From the NCBI GenBank assembly GCA_030431455.1, contig JAUIJE010000002.1:567294-631293 (forward strand): DNA of 64,000 nucleotides, given 5' to 3'. The stretch comes from a bacterium (GTDB lineage: Bacteria; Myxococcota; UBA727; JAUIJE01). Shown here in pieces: positions 55,128 through 62,968 of the stretch. The notes beneath the pieces were generated by a model. That model saw nothing but the letters and a program-made list of their open reading frames with translations, ran no database searches and was not told where the DNA came from. Position 1 is the stretch's first letter. Each line of letters opens with the position of its first letter. Both the position numbers and the translations under genes were made by a program.

Positions 55128-55736
55128 ATGAGCGACGCCAGACGCCAGTTTGCCCTCCTGGCCATTCTGTGCGCATCGGCGTGTACCCAAGAGCCTCCGT
55201 GTCATGGGGACACGGACTTCGGTCAGAATGGTGGTTGGTATTGCAAGGAAGGCGGGAAGCGTCATGGCCCGTACGAATCACACCAGGTGCTGGAAGGAAC
55301 CAAGCTCATTTCCGTCGGACACTACTGTGCGGGCTTGAAGTGTGGCGAAGAGAAGACCGCCATCGAGTGGGACGGTGATCGAATCCTGGTCGAAAGCGGA
55401 ATCTGGCTTGGCGGTCGAAAGAACGGGCTCTGGATTTCATGGATGCGGAATGGTGCACGTCGAGAAGAGTCGTTCTGGGTGAACGGCGCGCAGGTTGGAA
55501 TCGTTCGTCGGCTGGACTCGCTGGGTCGACCCGAGCGGATCACTGGATTTCGAGACGGAAAGGCCATCCCGGTCGAACTGGAAATTGACGGCCATGCGTG
55601 CAAGCGGGCGACGGTGTGGACCGGGGCGCGGGAGAAGGAAGTGCCCTGCGGCGAGCGGTACGATGGACTCCCGCCGGGAGGCGACCCGTCGATGCTCGAG
55701 CGCGTGCTCATCCGGGCGACAGGAACCAAGGAGTAG
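55128..55736 (+). CDS. low-GC MORN-like lipoprotein
   Basis: 202 aa from ATG 55128 behind GGTGGA; ATG 55116 is an in-frame alternative. Lipobox CASAC. Repeats with G.W....G.....[ES]...W.NG.....V (EWDGDRILVESGIWLGGRKN; WISWMRNGARREESFWVNGA) resemble MORN/YwqK-type repeats. Base composition is visibly lower in GC than its neighbours (roughly 57%), with codons GGT, GAA, TCA and CGT, suggesting recent acquisition. Two Cys pairs (CHGDTDFGQNGGWYC) may form disulfides. Confidence 0.7.
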   Translation: MSDARRQFALLAILCASACTQEPPCHGDTDFGQNGGWYCKEGGKRHGPYESHQVLEGTKLISVGHYCAGLKCGEEKTAIEWDGDRILVESGIWLGGRKNGLWISWMRNGARREESFWVNGAQVGIVRRLDSLGRPERITGFRDGKAIPVELEIDGHACKRATVWTGAREKEVPCGERYDGLPPGGDPSMLERVLIRATGTKE

Positions 55737-55950
55737 TTTGCCCTCCGCATTCGAACGGTCGCGCGGGTCTCACGACGCTGGTGATGGGCGGCGGCGACGC
55801 CTCGGGTTCTGATCCGGCCGGCACACGCTGATGGTGGCCGGGCGCGGTGTGCCTCCATCCCGGCGGGACGGTAGGGTCTGGCGATGGCCGGTTGTCGTCG
55901 TGGTCTCCGGATGGTGGAGAGCCCGCCGGCCACAACGGAGGCGCGGGTCG

Positions 55951-57042
55951 GTGCTGCGGGTGATGGTGTTGGGGGCGTACGGATCGGCGGGCCGGGCGGT
56001 GGTGTCATCGCTGGCTGCGCTCGACGAGGTCGACCTGGTCGCGGGCGGGCGGCGGGCGTCCCCGCTCGAAGGCTTGGCCGCGCAGGTCGACAAGCTCCAC
56101 ACCGTGGTGGTCGATGCCCACGATCGGCAGTCGTTGCACCGGGCGCTCACCGACGTCGACGTCGTGATCAACTGCATCGGCCCGTACATCGGCAACGGTC
56201 TCCACATCATCGAGGCCGCGGTGGACGCGCACACCCACTACGTCGACCTGGCCTCTGAACAGGAGCACCTTCGCCGCGCGCTGCGCTTCGGTGACGCCGC
56301 CCGCGCGGCCGGGGTCACGGTGTTGGTCGGCGCGGGGGCTTATCCCGGCCTGTCCGGTCTGTTGCTGCAGACCTTGCTCGCGGCGATGCCCGACGCAACC
56401 CGCGCGGAACTGGCGCTGATCACCGCACACCCGCGTGAAGGCGAAGCCGGTCCAGCGCAGGTGGAGTCCGGCCTCCTGGAGCTCGGGTACCCCCACCAAG
56501 CCCTCGTGGGAGGCCGCCTGGAGGCCCGGTTTCCTGGTTCTCGTCGAGCGTTCGACTTTGGCGGGGGCTTTCAGCGTCGCACGCTGATGGAGTGGCCCCA
56601 GCTGGAGGTCATCTGGGCCGGCCTGCACACCGATCTCACCGAGATGTCGACGTGGGTTTGTCTCGATGGCCAGCCGCCGACCCCCCGGTGGTTGCTGCGC
56701 GCGGTGTCGTGGCTGGGCCTGCACCGCCCCACCCGGCGCTCGGCATGGTTGCGGCAGCTGGTGTTGCGAACACGTCTGCGGCCCGAGACCGAGCAGGAAC
56801 GGGCGGTGGTCGGGCAAGGGGCGCTGTTCGCGTCGGTGGCGGGACCGGGGGGCGAAAGGACGCTGATCGCCACCATCGACGACGTGGCGTGGGCCACCGC
56901 CTGGTTGCCGACCCAGCTCGTGCGGACGTGGTCGCGGGGCGCGCTCCCCGCCGGGGTCAGGACCCCCATGGACGTGCTGTCCGCCTCCGAACAGCTCCAC
57001 GCCTTTCGCGCCGCACCGGGCGTGAGGGTGGCGGAACGCTGA
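55951..57042 (+). CDS. saccharopine dehydrogenase-like NAD(P)-binding protein
   Basis: 363 aa from GTG 55951. N-terminal Rossmann fold VMVLGAYGSAGRAVVSSLAA and DVVINCIGPYIGNG, then HYVDLASEQEHLRRA, and VGAGAYPGLSGLLLQTLLAA. This set fits Sacchrp_dh_NADP proteins (trans-acting enoyl reductase type). The C-terminal part with TRRSAWLRQLVLRTRLRPET is family-like. Product and substrate unknown. The 214-base gap before it holds no gene I can support. Confidence 0.78.
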   Translation: MLRVMVLGAYGSAGRAVVSSLAALDEVDLVAGGRRASPLEGLAAQVDKLHTVVVDAHDRQSLHRALTDVDVVINCIGPYIGNGLHIIEAAVDAHTHYVDLASEQEHLRRALRFGDAARAAGVTVLVGAGAYPGLSGLLLQTLLAAMPDATRAELALITAHPREGEAGPAQVESGLLELGYPHQALVGGRLEARFPGSRRAFDFGGGFQRRTLMEWPQLEVIWAGLHTDLTEMSTWVCLDGQPPTPRWLLRAVSWLGLHRPTRRSAWLRQLVLRTRLRPETEQERAVVGQGALFASVAGPGGERTLIATIDDVAWATAWLPTQLVRTWSRGALPAGVRTPMDVLSASEQLHAFRAAPGVRVAER

Positions 57043-57177
57043 CCGGCTCCTGTCCTCGGGTGAGGCGTTGAATGGGCGGGGCGCAGACCGCGCCACCCCG
57101 CGTTCAAGGCCCGAGCCCTCCCCTCTGCGTGACCCAGCCATGATTCGGGTGGCCAAATGCCGCTGCCCTTCGAACCT

Positions 57178-57274
57178 GGTGAGGCGGCATGTACGCCGAA
57201 CAAACACCCTCCCGTCGGCGTCGTGCCGCACGAAGAAGGCCGGCTCGGAAGCGGCGCAGCCGATTTCGAGACGT
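57178..57274 (-). repeat. dispersed 97-bp element, copy B
   Basis: Inverted copy of 3633-3729 (see that entry for the alignment). On the minus strand it begins 2 bases after the TAG stop of the YD-like lipoprotein gene, matching the placement of copy A. The rest of the 234-base gap (57043-57177) holds nothing I can name. Confidence 0.8.
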
Positions 57275-57276
57275 GG

Positions 57277-58086
57277 CTAAAAGTAGGTGCTGCCGACCTC
57301 GCCGAGCGTGAGCAGGAGCGAGTCGCTGGCCGGGGACGAGTAGGTCTTGCCCGCCCAGTCGATGTAGCCGGCCTTGATGATCACCACCGGCTCGAGGTTG
57401 AGCGGGGCCAGGCCGCCGTCGTCGTACGAGATGTCGTAGTCGTTGTTGCCCACCTCGACCTGCGAGATGCGCCCGCCGTCGTCGTAGCTGAGCTGGTATT
57501 CATTGTTGCCCACGTCGACCTCGTCGAGGGTGCCGTCGTCGTTGTAGCGGAACTCGTAATCGCTGTTGCCGATGTCGACCTCGTCGAGCCGGCCGCTGTC
57601 GTCGTAGCGGTACTTGTGCTCGACCTCGATGTCGCCGAACGCGGTCTCGGTGATGTACGTGACCTCGTCCACCCGGCCCGCGTCGTCGTAGCGGAAGTTG
57701 ATCTCCCCGTCGAAGCTGAGCGAACCGATCTCGGTCTCGGTGTTGATCGAGACCAGGCGCCCACCTTCCCAGGTGTACTCCAGGGTGGTGTCGTCGCCGT
57801 CGTTGTCTTCGCGCACCACCTTCGAGAGGTTGCCCCCTTCGTACTCCACCACGCCCTCGACGCCGTCGTCGTCGAAGCCGACCACCAGGCCGCCTTCCCA
57901 CTCGAGCTCGATGTCGCGGGACCCGATGTCGATCTCATCGATGTAGCCCCCCGCGCCATAGGTGATGTCGATGTCGCCGCCGGCGCCGTCGCCGTCGATC
58001 TCCACCACCCGGGGTGAATAGCGGCCGCCGCAGGCGGGCAGCACCAACAAGGACAGGGCGGTGGCGGTCAGGACAGGGCGCATCAT
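57277..58086 (-). CDS. lipoprotein with acidic YD-like repeats
   Basis: 269 aa from ATG 58086, after AGGTGAG. Lipobox VLPAC, then repeats of about 20 residues with Tyr-Asp-Asp-x-Gly-Arg: FRYDDAGRVDEVTYI, KYRYDDSGRLDEVDIGN, FRYNDDGTLDEVDVGN, LSYDDGGRISQVEVGN, ISYDDGGLAPLNLE. Spacing and sequence echo RHS YD repeats but the protein is short and has no RHS core. Anchored at the cell surface as a beta structure; ligand unknown. Confidence 0.75.
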   Translation of the reverse strand: MMRPVLTATALSLLVLPACGGRYSPRVVEIDGDGAGGDIDITYGAGGYIDEIDIGSRDIELEWEGGLVVGFDDDGVEGVVEYEGGNLSKVVREDNDGDDTTLEYTWEGGRLVSINTETEIGSLSFDGEINFRYDDAGRVDEVTYITETAFGDIEVEHKYRYDDSGRLDEVDIGNSDYEFRYNDDGTLDEVDVGNNEYQLSYDDGGRISQVEVGNNDYDISYDDGGLAPLNLEPVVIIKAGYIDWAGKTYSSPASDSLLLTLGEVGSTYF

Positions 58087-58126
58087 CGGTCTCACCTCAT
58101 GGTCTCGGTGTGAACAAATTCATGAA

Positions 58127-60076
58127 TCAATTCGGAGGGTTCCACAGGTCGCGGCAGGTGTCCCAGACCGTCTGTTGCTCGGCCTGGCCGCAGGTGTTGC
58201 CCGGGTCGGCGGGCACGTCCACGAAATCGGGCGAGCTCGGCAGGTCGGCGAGCACTTCACAGGTGCAGCGCATCACCGGGCCCTCGGCCACGTCGGGTTC
58301 GCACCGCTGGGCGGTGCAGGTCTCGCCCGGGTCGCACTCGTCGCCGATGGGGCAGGGGGTGCGGCACCGCATGGTGCCGCCGATGTCTTCGCAGGTGTCG
58401 TCCCCCTCGCACTGGCCGTCGGCGACACACTCGTGCTCGACGCAGCTCACCGCGTAGTCCCCCACACAATCCGGGGCGGTGGCGGACAAGGCGCAGTAGT
58501 CGGCCGCGACCACGTCGTAGCTCTGGCAGAAGGGCAGCTCGAGGTACTCGGCGGGGATTTGCGGGGGCAGGTCGACCACGTCGCGGCAGGCGGCGCTGTC
58601 GTTGGCCGCGCACCAGGGGAACGGGTCTTGGCCGTCGCACAAGAAGTCCCCGTCGAGGTCGGTGCCCGCCCCGGGGCCGAGACAGGGCTGGGCCTCGGTG
58701 GTGTCCGGCTGGGCGTCGCCGTCGTCGTTGCAGTCGTAGACCTCGGCCCCGTCGACGCAGCTCTTGACCTGGCCAGGGCCGAACATCGTGTCCCCCGCGT
58801 AATCGCCCGCGCAGTCCGCCGCGCACAGCTCATACAGGGCGCGGTCGGTCAGGTAGTCGGCCGACCCGAGCAAACTGGGCAGAGCCACCAGGCCGTCGCC
58901 GTCGCAGTCGGTGCCGTCCCCGAGCACGGGGCAGAGCACGTCGCCGGCTTTGACCGGGGCGGGGCCGAGCACGCGGTCTTCGGGCTGGCCGGGGGCGAAC
59001 ACCTGGCGGAACAGCACCGCTTGGCTCTCGCCCCCGTCGCACACGGTCACGTCCCAGACCCCGACCGGGGCCTCGAGCACCACGGTGCGGCCCGCGTCCA
59101 ATGTCACTGAGGTCGCGCCCGGGTAGTTGGTGAGGTCGGGCACGGCGTCGGCGCAGGGGGGGCGGGGGGTGCTCGGCGGGGTCAACAGGGCATAGGGGGC
59201 GCGGACCTCGGCGCTGAGGGCGACGAAGGCCTGCGCGGTGTCGCCGCCGTTGAGCGCGTCGAGCGGCACGGTGATGCCGCCGCTGTCGTGGGTGACGATG
59301 GCGCTCACCCCGCTCACCTGGGTGAGGTCACCGAGGGGGCTGGCCACCGCCACCAACTGCAGCGGACCGGGCAACAGCCGCCGCAGGGTGAACGTGCCGT
59401 TGTCGGCGACCCCGGCGATGCCCACCGCGTGCAGGTCGCGGGCCACGATGTCGCCGTCGCTGTCGGCGACGTAATCGGCCACGTCCTCGTCGGGGCAGCG
59501 GGCGTCGACGAGCCCGGCCGAGGTGGTGCCGGTGATGACGCAGCCCGGCCGGTAGGCGAACACCCGCACCGACAAGCCCGCGTCTTGCGGGGTCTGGCCG
59601 CCGGGCAAGGTCACGGTGCCCTCGACGTTGCGCAGGGGCTGGAGCGGCACCTCGCCGAACTCGACGCCGCCGAGCCGGATCACGGTCCCGAAGTTGAGCG
59701 TGGGGTGCGGCTCCTCGACGAGGGACGCGGACAAAAGCGCGCCGGCGTCGTCGAGGCCGTCGCCGTCTGGGTCGGCCCGCACCTCGAGGAACACCGGGTG
59801 GTCGGGCACAGAGCCGAGCACGAAGGTGCCGTCGTCTTGGGTCTCGGCCCGGCGCGGGGTGTTGGCGAAGGTGATGCGGGCCCGGGGCACCGGGTCGCCC
59901 TCGTAGGTCACGGTGCCGGTGAGCACCCCGGGGTCGGGCAGGCCGGGGGCCTCGATGGGGATTTGTTCACACGTCTCGTCCAGCTCGGGCATGAACAGAC
60001 ACAACATCGCGCCGGTGCAGCCCGTGCTGAGCAGGGCCCCGGCGCCGACGAACAAACCGAGCCATCGCGCAACCAT
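58127..60076 (-). CDS. Cys-rich lipoprotein with carboxypeptidase-regulatory-like domains
   Basis: 649 aa. Lipobox LSTGC. CarboxypepD_reg-type module 1 (about 50-140: LTGTVTYEGDPVPRARITFA, DDGTFVLGSVPDHPVFLEV) and a second one (about 145-260: VEGTVTLPGGQTPQDAGLSV). A middle part with CDGDG and CNDDGD spacer motifs, and a C-terminal Cys-rich domain (about 545-649: CVADGQCEGDDTCEDIGGTM, CDPGETCTAQRC). Likely surface adhesin or binding protein. The next gene downstream in the same direction starts 40 bases away. Confidence 0.75.
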   Translation of the reverse strand: MVARWLGLFVGAGALLSTGCTGAMLCLFMPELDETCEQIPIEAPGLPDPGVLTGTVTYEGDPVPRARITFANTPRRAETQDDGTFVLGSVPDHPVFLEVRADPDGDGLDDAGALLSASLVEEPHPTLNFGTVIRLGGVEFGEVPLQPLRNVEGTVTLPGGQTPQDAGLSVRVFAYRPGCVITGTTSAGLVDARCPDEDVADYVADSDGDIVARDLHAVGIAGVADNGTFTLRRLLPGPLQLVAVASPLGDLTQVSGVSAIVTHDSGGITVPLDALNGGDTAQAFVALSAEVRAPYALLTPPSTPRPPCADAVPDLTNYPGATSVTLDAGRTVVLEAPVGVWDVTVCDGGESQAVLFRQVFAPGQPEDRVLGPAPVKAGDVLCPVLGDGTDCDGDGLVALPSLLGSADYLTDRALYELCAADCAGDYAGDTMFGPGQVKSCVDGAEVYDCNDDGDAQPDTTEAQPCLGPGAGTDLDGDFLCDGQDPFPWCAANDSAACRDVVDLPPQIPAEYLELPFCQSYDVVAADYCALSATAPDCVGDYAVSCVEHECVADGQCEGDDTCEDIGGTMRCRTPCPIGDECDPGETCTAQRCEPDVAEGPVMRCTCEVLADLPSSPDFVDVPADPGNTCGQAEQQTVWDTCRDLWNPPN

Positions 60077-60150
60077 AGACGCGTTGTGCCACGCCGCAGA
60101 GGCCGCGTAAATGTTCGGGCGCGGCCTCGTGCCGTCGTTATGCTCGGCCC

Positions 60151-61203
60151 ATGCCCTGGCCCACCATCGAACAGCTCATCGAGGACGAACGGGTCCCGGA
60201 CCCGGTCTTGCGCCGGGCCATCCGGGCGGTGTTGCGGCTCCGCCTGCGCCAAGAGCGGGCCCCGAGCGAAGCGGCCCAGCAGGCGAGGCACGAGGCGTGG
60301 CTCGACACCCTGCGCCAAAGCCCCATCGCCCAGGTCCCGGACGCGGCCAACGCCCAGCACTACGAGGTGCCGGCGGGGCTGTTCGAGGCCATGCTCGGGC
60401 CGCGGCTCAAGTATTCGTGCGCGCTGTTCGACGGGCCGCGCGACACCCTGGCCCAGGCCGAGACCGCGATGCTCGATGTGGTCGCGTCCCGGGCCCAGCT
60501 GCGCGACGGCCAGCGGGTGCTCGACCTCGGGTGCGGCTGGGGCTCGTTCGCCTTGTACGCCGCCGCCCGCTATCCCCAAAGCCAGGTCACGGGGGTGAGC
60601 AACAGCCGCTCGCAGCGCGCGTTCATCGAGGGGCGGGCCCGCGCCCTCGGCCTGTCCAACCTGCGCGTGGTCACCGCCGACGTCAACGACATCGAGACCT
60701 GGGACCTCGGCCCCTTCGATCGCGTCGTGTCCATCGAGATGTTCGAGCACGTGCGCAACTACGCCCGGCTTTTGCGCGCGCTCGCGGGCCTGCTCGACGA
60801 CGACGGGCGCTTGTTTGTGCACCATTTTGCCCACCACACGTACGCGTATCCCTATGAGGTCAACGACCAAAGCGACTGGATGGCCAAGAACTTCTTCGCG
60901 GGGGGGCAAATGCCGAGCGCGGACCTGTTGCTGTCCTTTCAGGACGACCTCGTCGTGACCCGGCGCTTCCGCGTCGACGGCACGCACTACCAGCGCACCT
61001 GTGAGGCCTGGCTCGCGCGGCTCGACGCCCACCGCGACGAGGCCGAAGCCAGTCTCGCCGCGGTGGTGGGGCCACAACGAGCCAACCGCGACGTGGCCAA
61101 GTGGCGCGTGTTCGTCATCGCCTGCGCCGAGCTGTTCGGCTTTCGGCACGGCCGCGAATGGCAGGTGCTGCACTATGTCTTCGCCCCGCGGGGCCGGCGC
61201 TAG
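60151..61203 (+). CDS. cyclopropane-fatty-acyl-phospholipid synthase family methyltransferase
   Basis: 350 aa. N-terminal EVPAGLFEAMLGPRLKYSCA (substrate entry), SAM motif I VLDLGCGWGSFALYAAARYP, TGVSNSRSQRAFIEGRA, SIEMFEHVRNYARLLRA, and a C-terminal VDGTHYQRTCEAWLARLD and WRVFVIACAELFGF. The set is that of CFA synthase and related mycolic-acid methyltransferases. The lipid target is not determinable. It converges with the DCC gene with a 4-base overlap of stops (CTAG). Confidence 0.88.
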   Translation: MPWPTIEQLIEDERVPDPVLRRAIRAVLRLRLRQERAPSEAAQQARHEAWLDTLRQSPIAQVPDAANAQHYEVPAGLFEAMLGPRLKYSCALFDGPRDTLAQAETAMLDVVASRAQLRDGQRVLDLGCGWGSFALYAAARYPQSQVTGVSNSRSQRAFIEGRARALGLSNLRVVTADVNDIETWDLGPFDRVVSIEMFEHVRNYARLLRALAGLLDDDGRLFVHHFAHHTYAYPYEVNDQSDWMAKNFFAGGQMPSADLLLSFQDDLVVTRRFRVDGTHYQRTCEAWLARLDAHRDEAEASLAAVVGPQRANRDVAKWRVFVIACAELFGFRHGREWQVLHYVFAPRGRR

Positions 61204-61649
61204 GCGACTTCGCGGCCGGTGCCGTAGTCGAGCGCGACGAAGCGCTGGCGGTGCTCGGGGGCGGGCAAGATGCACGCGTCGGCTTTGCCCATGATCTTGT
61301 AGCGGTTGTCGGCGACCAACCGGTAGACGACGTTGCAGAGAGATTGGGGCAAGACCCGCCCGATCTTGGCCAAGAGCCACCAGCCGCGGCCGAGCCCCTC
61401 GAGGATGCGCAAGGCGCCCTCGGTCTTGTCGTCGATGCGCTCGCCGGCGCCGCCAAAATCCGTGACCAGGGCGAAGCCGTCGAGGTTGTGCGGCCGGCCG
61501 TGGCGGGCGAACACCTCTTTGCAGAGCTCACTTTGCAAGGGGGCAAAGCGGAACTGGCCTTTTTTGTCGCGGGGCAAAATGAACTTCGTGCTCCGGTGAC
61601 AAAGCCCGCACACCCCGTCGTAAAACACGAAATAGCCGCCGCTCTCCAT
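61200..61649 (-). CDS. DCC-family (DUF393) thiol-disulfide oxidoreductase
   Basis: 149 aa. N-terminal VFYDGVCGLCHRSTKFILPR carries the YDG-x-C-x2-C motif of DCC proteins (a thioredoxin-like fold), followed by FRFAPLQSELCKEVF and DGFALVTDF. The C-terminal WLLAKIGRVLPQSLCNVVYR and VADNRYKI are family-like. Cytoplasmic; physiological substrate unknown. Confidence 0.88.
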   Translation of the reverse strand: MESGGYFVFYDGVCGLCHRSTKFILPRDKKGQFRFAPLQSELCKEVFARHGRPHNLDGFALVTDFGGAGERIDDKTEGALRILEGLGRGWWLLAKIGRVLPQSLCNVVYRLVADNRYKIMGKADACILPAPEHRQRFVALDYGTGREVA

Positions 61650-61709
61650 ACCCCATCGTAGCCTCGCGCCCCGGCCCCAGCAAGCCGCCCCCCCGACGAG
61701 CAGACCAGC

Positions 61710-62291
61710 TCAGATCTGCACGCCGTCGAGCGGCAAGAGGCTATCCACGAGTCGGTCGATGACCGCGTCGGTGGGGGTGTCGGGGTCGATGGGCGTGGTC
61801 AGCCGGTCGAGCATCAGCCCGTCGAGCGCGTAGTGAAAAAGCGCGACCTCGAACGCGCCCCCGGGCAGCTTCATGTCCGCGCTGAAGCTCACGTCCTCGG
61901 CGTACGCGGCGCGCAAGAACGCCCCGATGGGCGCGGCCACGTCCGGGTTGCGCGCCGCCTCGAGCCGCAGCTCAAACAACGCGAGGGTCAACGACGGTTG
62001 CGACAAAAGCCGCCGCACGATGTCGCGCAGGTAGGCGGCGTACAAATCCCGCCCCGGGGGCTGGGCGGCCAGCGCCGCGGCCACGTCCGCGGTGGGCGCG
62101 AGCCGTTCGTACAGCCGGTGCACCAGCCCGGTGAGCAGGTCGGCCCGGGTCCGGAAGTAGTTGGACGTGGTGCCGAGCGGGACCTGGGCCGCCCGGTCCA
62201 CCGCCCGGTGGGTCAGGCCCCGGCCGCCTTTGGCCGCCAAGACCGACAAACCCGCATCAGAAAGCCGTGTGCGCCGTTCTGGGTTTTTCAT
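61710..62291 (-). CDS. TetR-family transcriptional regulator
   Basis: 193 aa. N-terminal HTH: RLSDAGLSVLAAKGGRGLTH, RAVDRAAQVPLGTTSNYFRT. A ligand domain rich in Ala/Leu helices follows (YLRDIVRRLLSQPSLTLALF). Divergent from the DHFR-like gene with two matching operator candidates in the 97-base gap between them, so it probably represses its own gene and that reductase. Confidence 0.9.
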   Translation of the reverse strand: MKNPERRTRLSDAGLSVLAAKGGRGLTHRAVDRAAQVPLGTTSNYFRTRADLLTGLVHRLYERLAPTADVAAALAAQPPGRDLYAAYLRDIVRRLLSQPSLTLALFELRLEAARNPDVAAPIGAFLRAAYAEDVSFSADMKLPGGAFEVALFHYALDGLMLDRLTTPIDPDTPTDAVIDRLVDSLLPLDGVQI

Positions 62292-62310
62292 GCCCGCACC
62301 CTAGCCGAAC

Positions 62311-62352
62311 CACTACAGATGTTGTACATGAATAACCACTACAGATGTAGTG
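62311..62352. promoter_or_regulatory. two TetR-type operator candidates
   Basis: CACTACAGATGTAGTG (62337-62352) is a perfect 6-4-6 dyad, CACTAC-AGAT-GTAGTG. A second copy starts at 62311 (CACTACAGATGTTGTA), with a conserved left half and a diverged right half. The copies are 26 bases apart, and both are preceded by AC. AT-rich sequence between them could hold promoters of both divergent genes. Confidence 0.7.
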
Positions 62353-62388
62353 AGCGATCATTCTGACCCCAACCCCTCCGGAGGCCCC

Positions 62389-62955
62389 ATGCGTGAACTG
62401 ACCTATTTCGTGGCCGTGTCCCTCGACGGCCACATCGCGGGCCAAGGCGGCGACATCAGCGCCTTTCCCCAGGGCGACCACATCGGGTGGTTGCTGGCCG
62501 AATACCCCGACACGTTGCCCGCGCCGTTTTTGGCCGCGATGCAAAAAGAGGCGAACAACGCGCACTTCGACACCGTGTTGATGGGCCGGCGGACCTACCA
62601 GCTCGGCGTCGATCAGGGCCTGACCAATCCCTACCCGCACCTGCGGCAGATCGTGTTCTCGCGGTCGCCGCAGAGTCTCGACGAGGCGGTGACCATGACC
62701 GACGAGGACCCGCGCACCGTGGTGCAGCGTCTGCGCGAAGAGCCGGGGGGCGGAATGTGGCTGTGTGGCGGGGGCCAACTCGCGGCGCAGCTGATGCCGC
62801 TGATCGATCGGTTGGTGCTCAAGGTCGCCCCCGTGCTGCTGCCGGGGGGCGTGCCGTTGTTTGCGCCAACGGACGGGCCCGCGTCGACGTGGACGCTGGA
62901 ACAGTCCCAGACGTTCGATTCGGGGGTGGTGGTCAACCACCTGCGGCGGGGCTGA
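62389..62955 (+). CDS. dihydrofolate reductase-like (RibD C-terminal) protein
   Basis: 188 aa from ATG 62389 behind GGAGG. Motifs: FVAVSLDGHIAG, DTVLMGRRTYQLG, QIVFSRSP, GGMWLCGGGQLAAQLMPLID and APVLLPGGVPLF. Standard for the DHFR/RibD_C reductase family of single-domain proteins (about 180 aa). Reduction of an unidentified NADPH-dependent substrate. Regulated by the divergent TetR. Confidence 0.87.
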   Translation: MRELTYFVAVSLDGHIAGQGGDISAFPQGDHIGWLLAEYPDTLPAPFLAAMQKEANNAHFDTVLMGRRTYQLGVDQGLTNPYPHLRQIVFSRSPQSLDEAVTMTDEDPRTVVQRLREEPGGGMWLCGGGQLAAQLMPLIDRLVLKVAPVLLPGGVPLFAPTDGPASTWTLEQSQTFDSGVVVNHLRRG

Positions 62956-62968
62956 GCCCGGCCGATGG

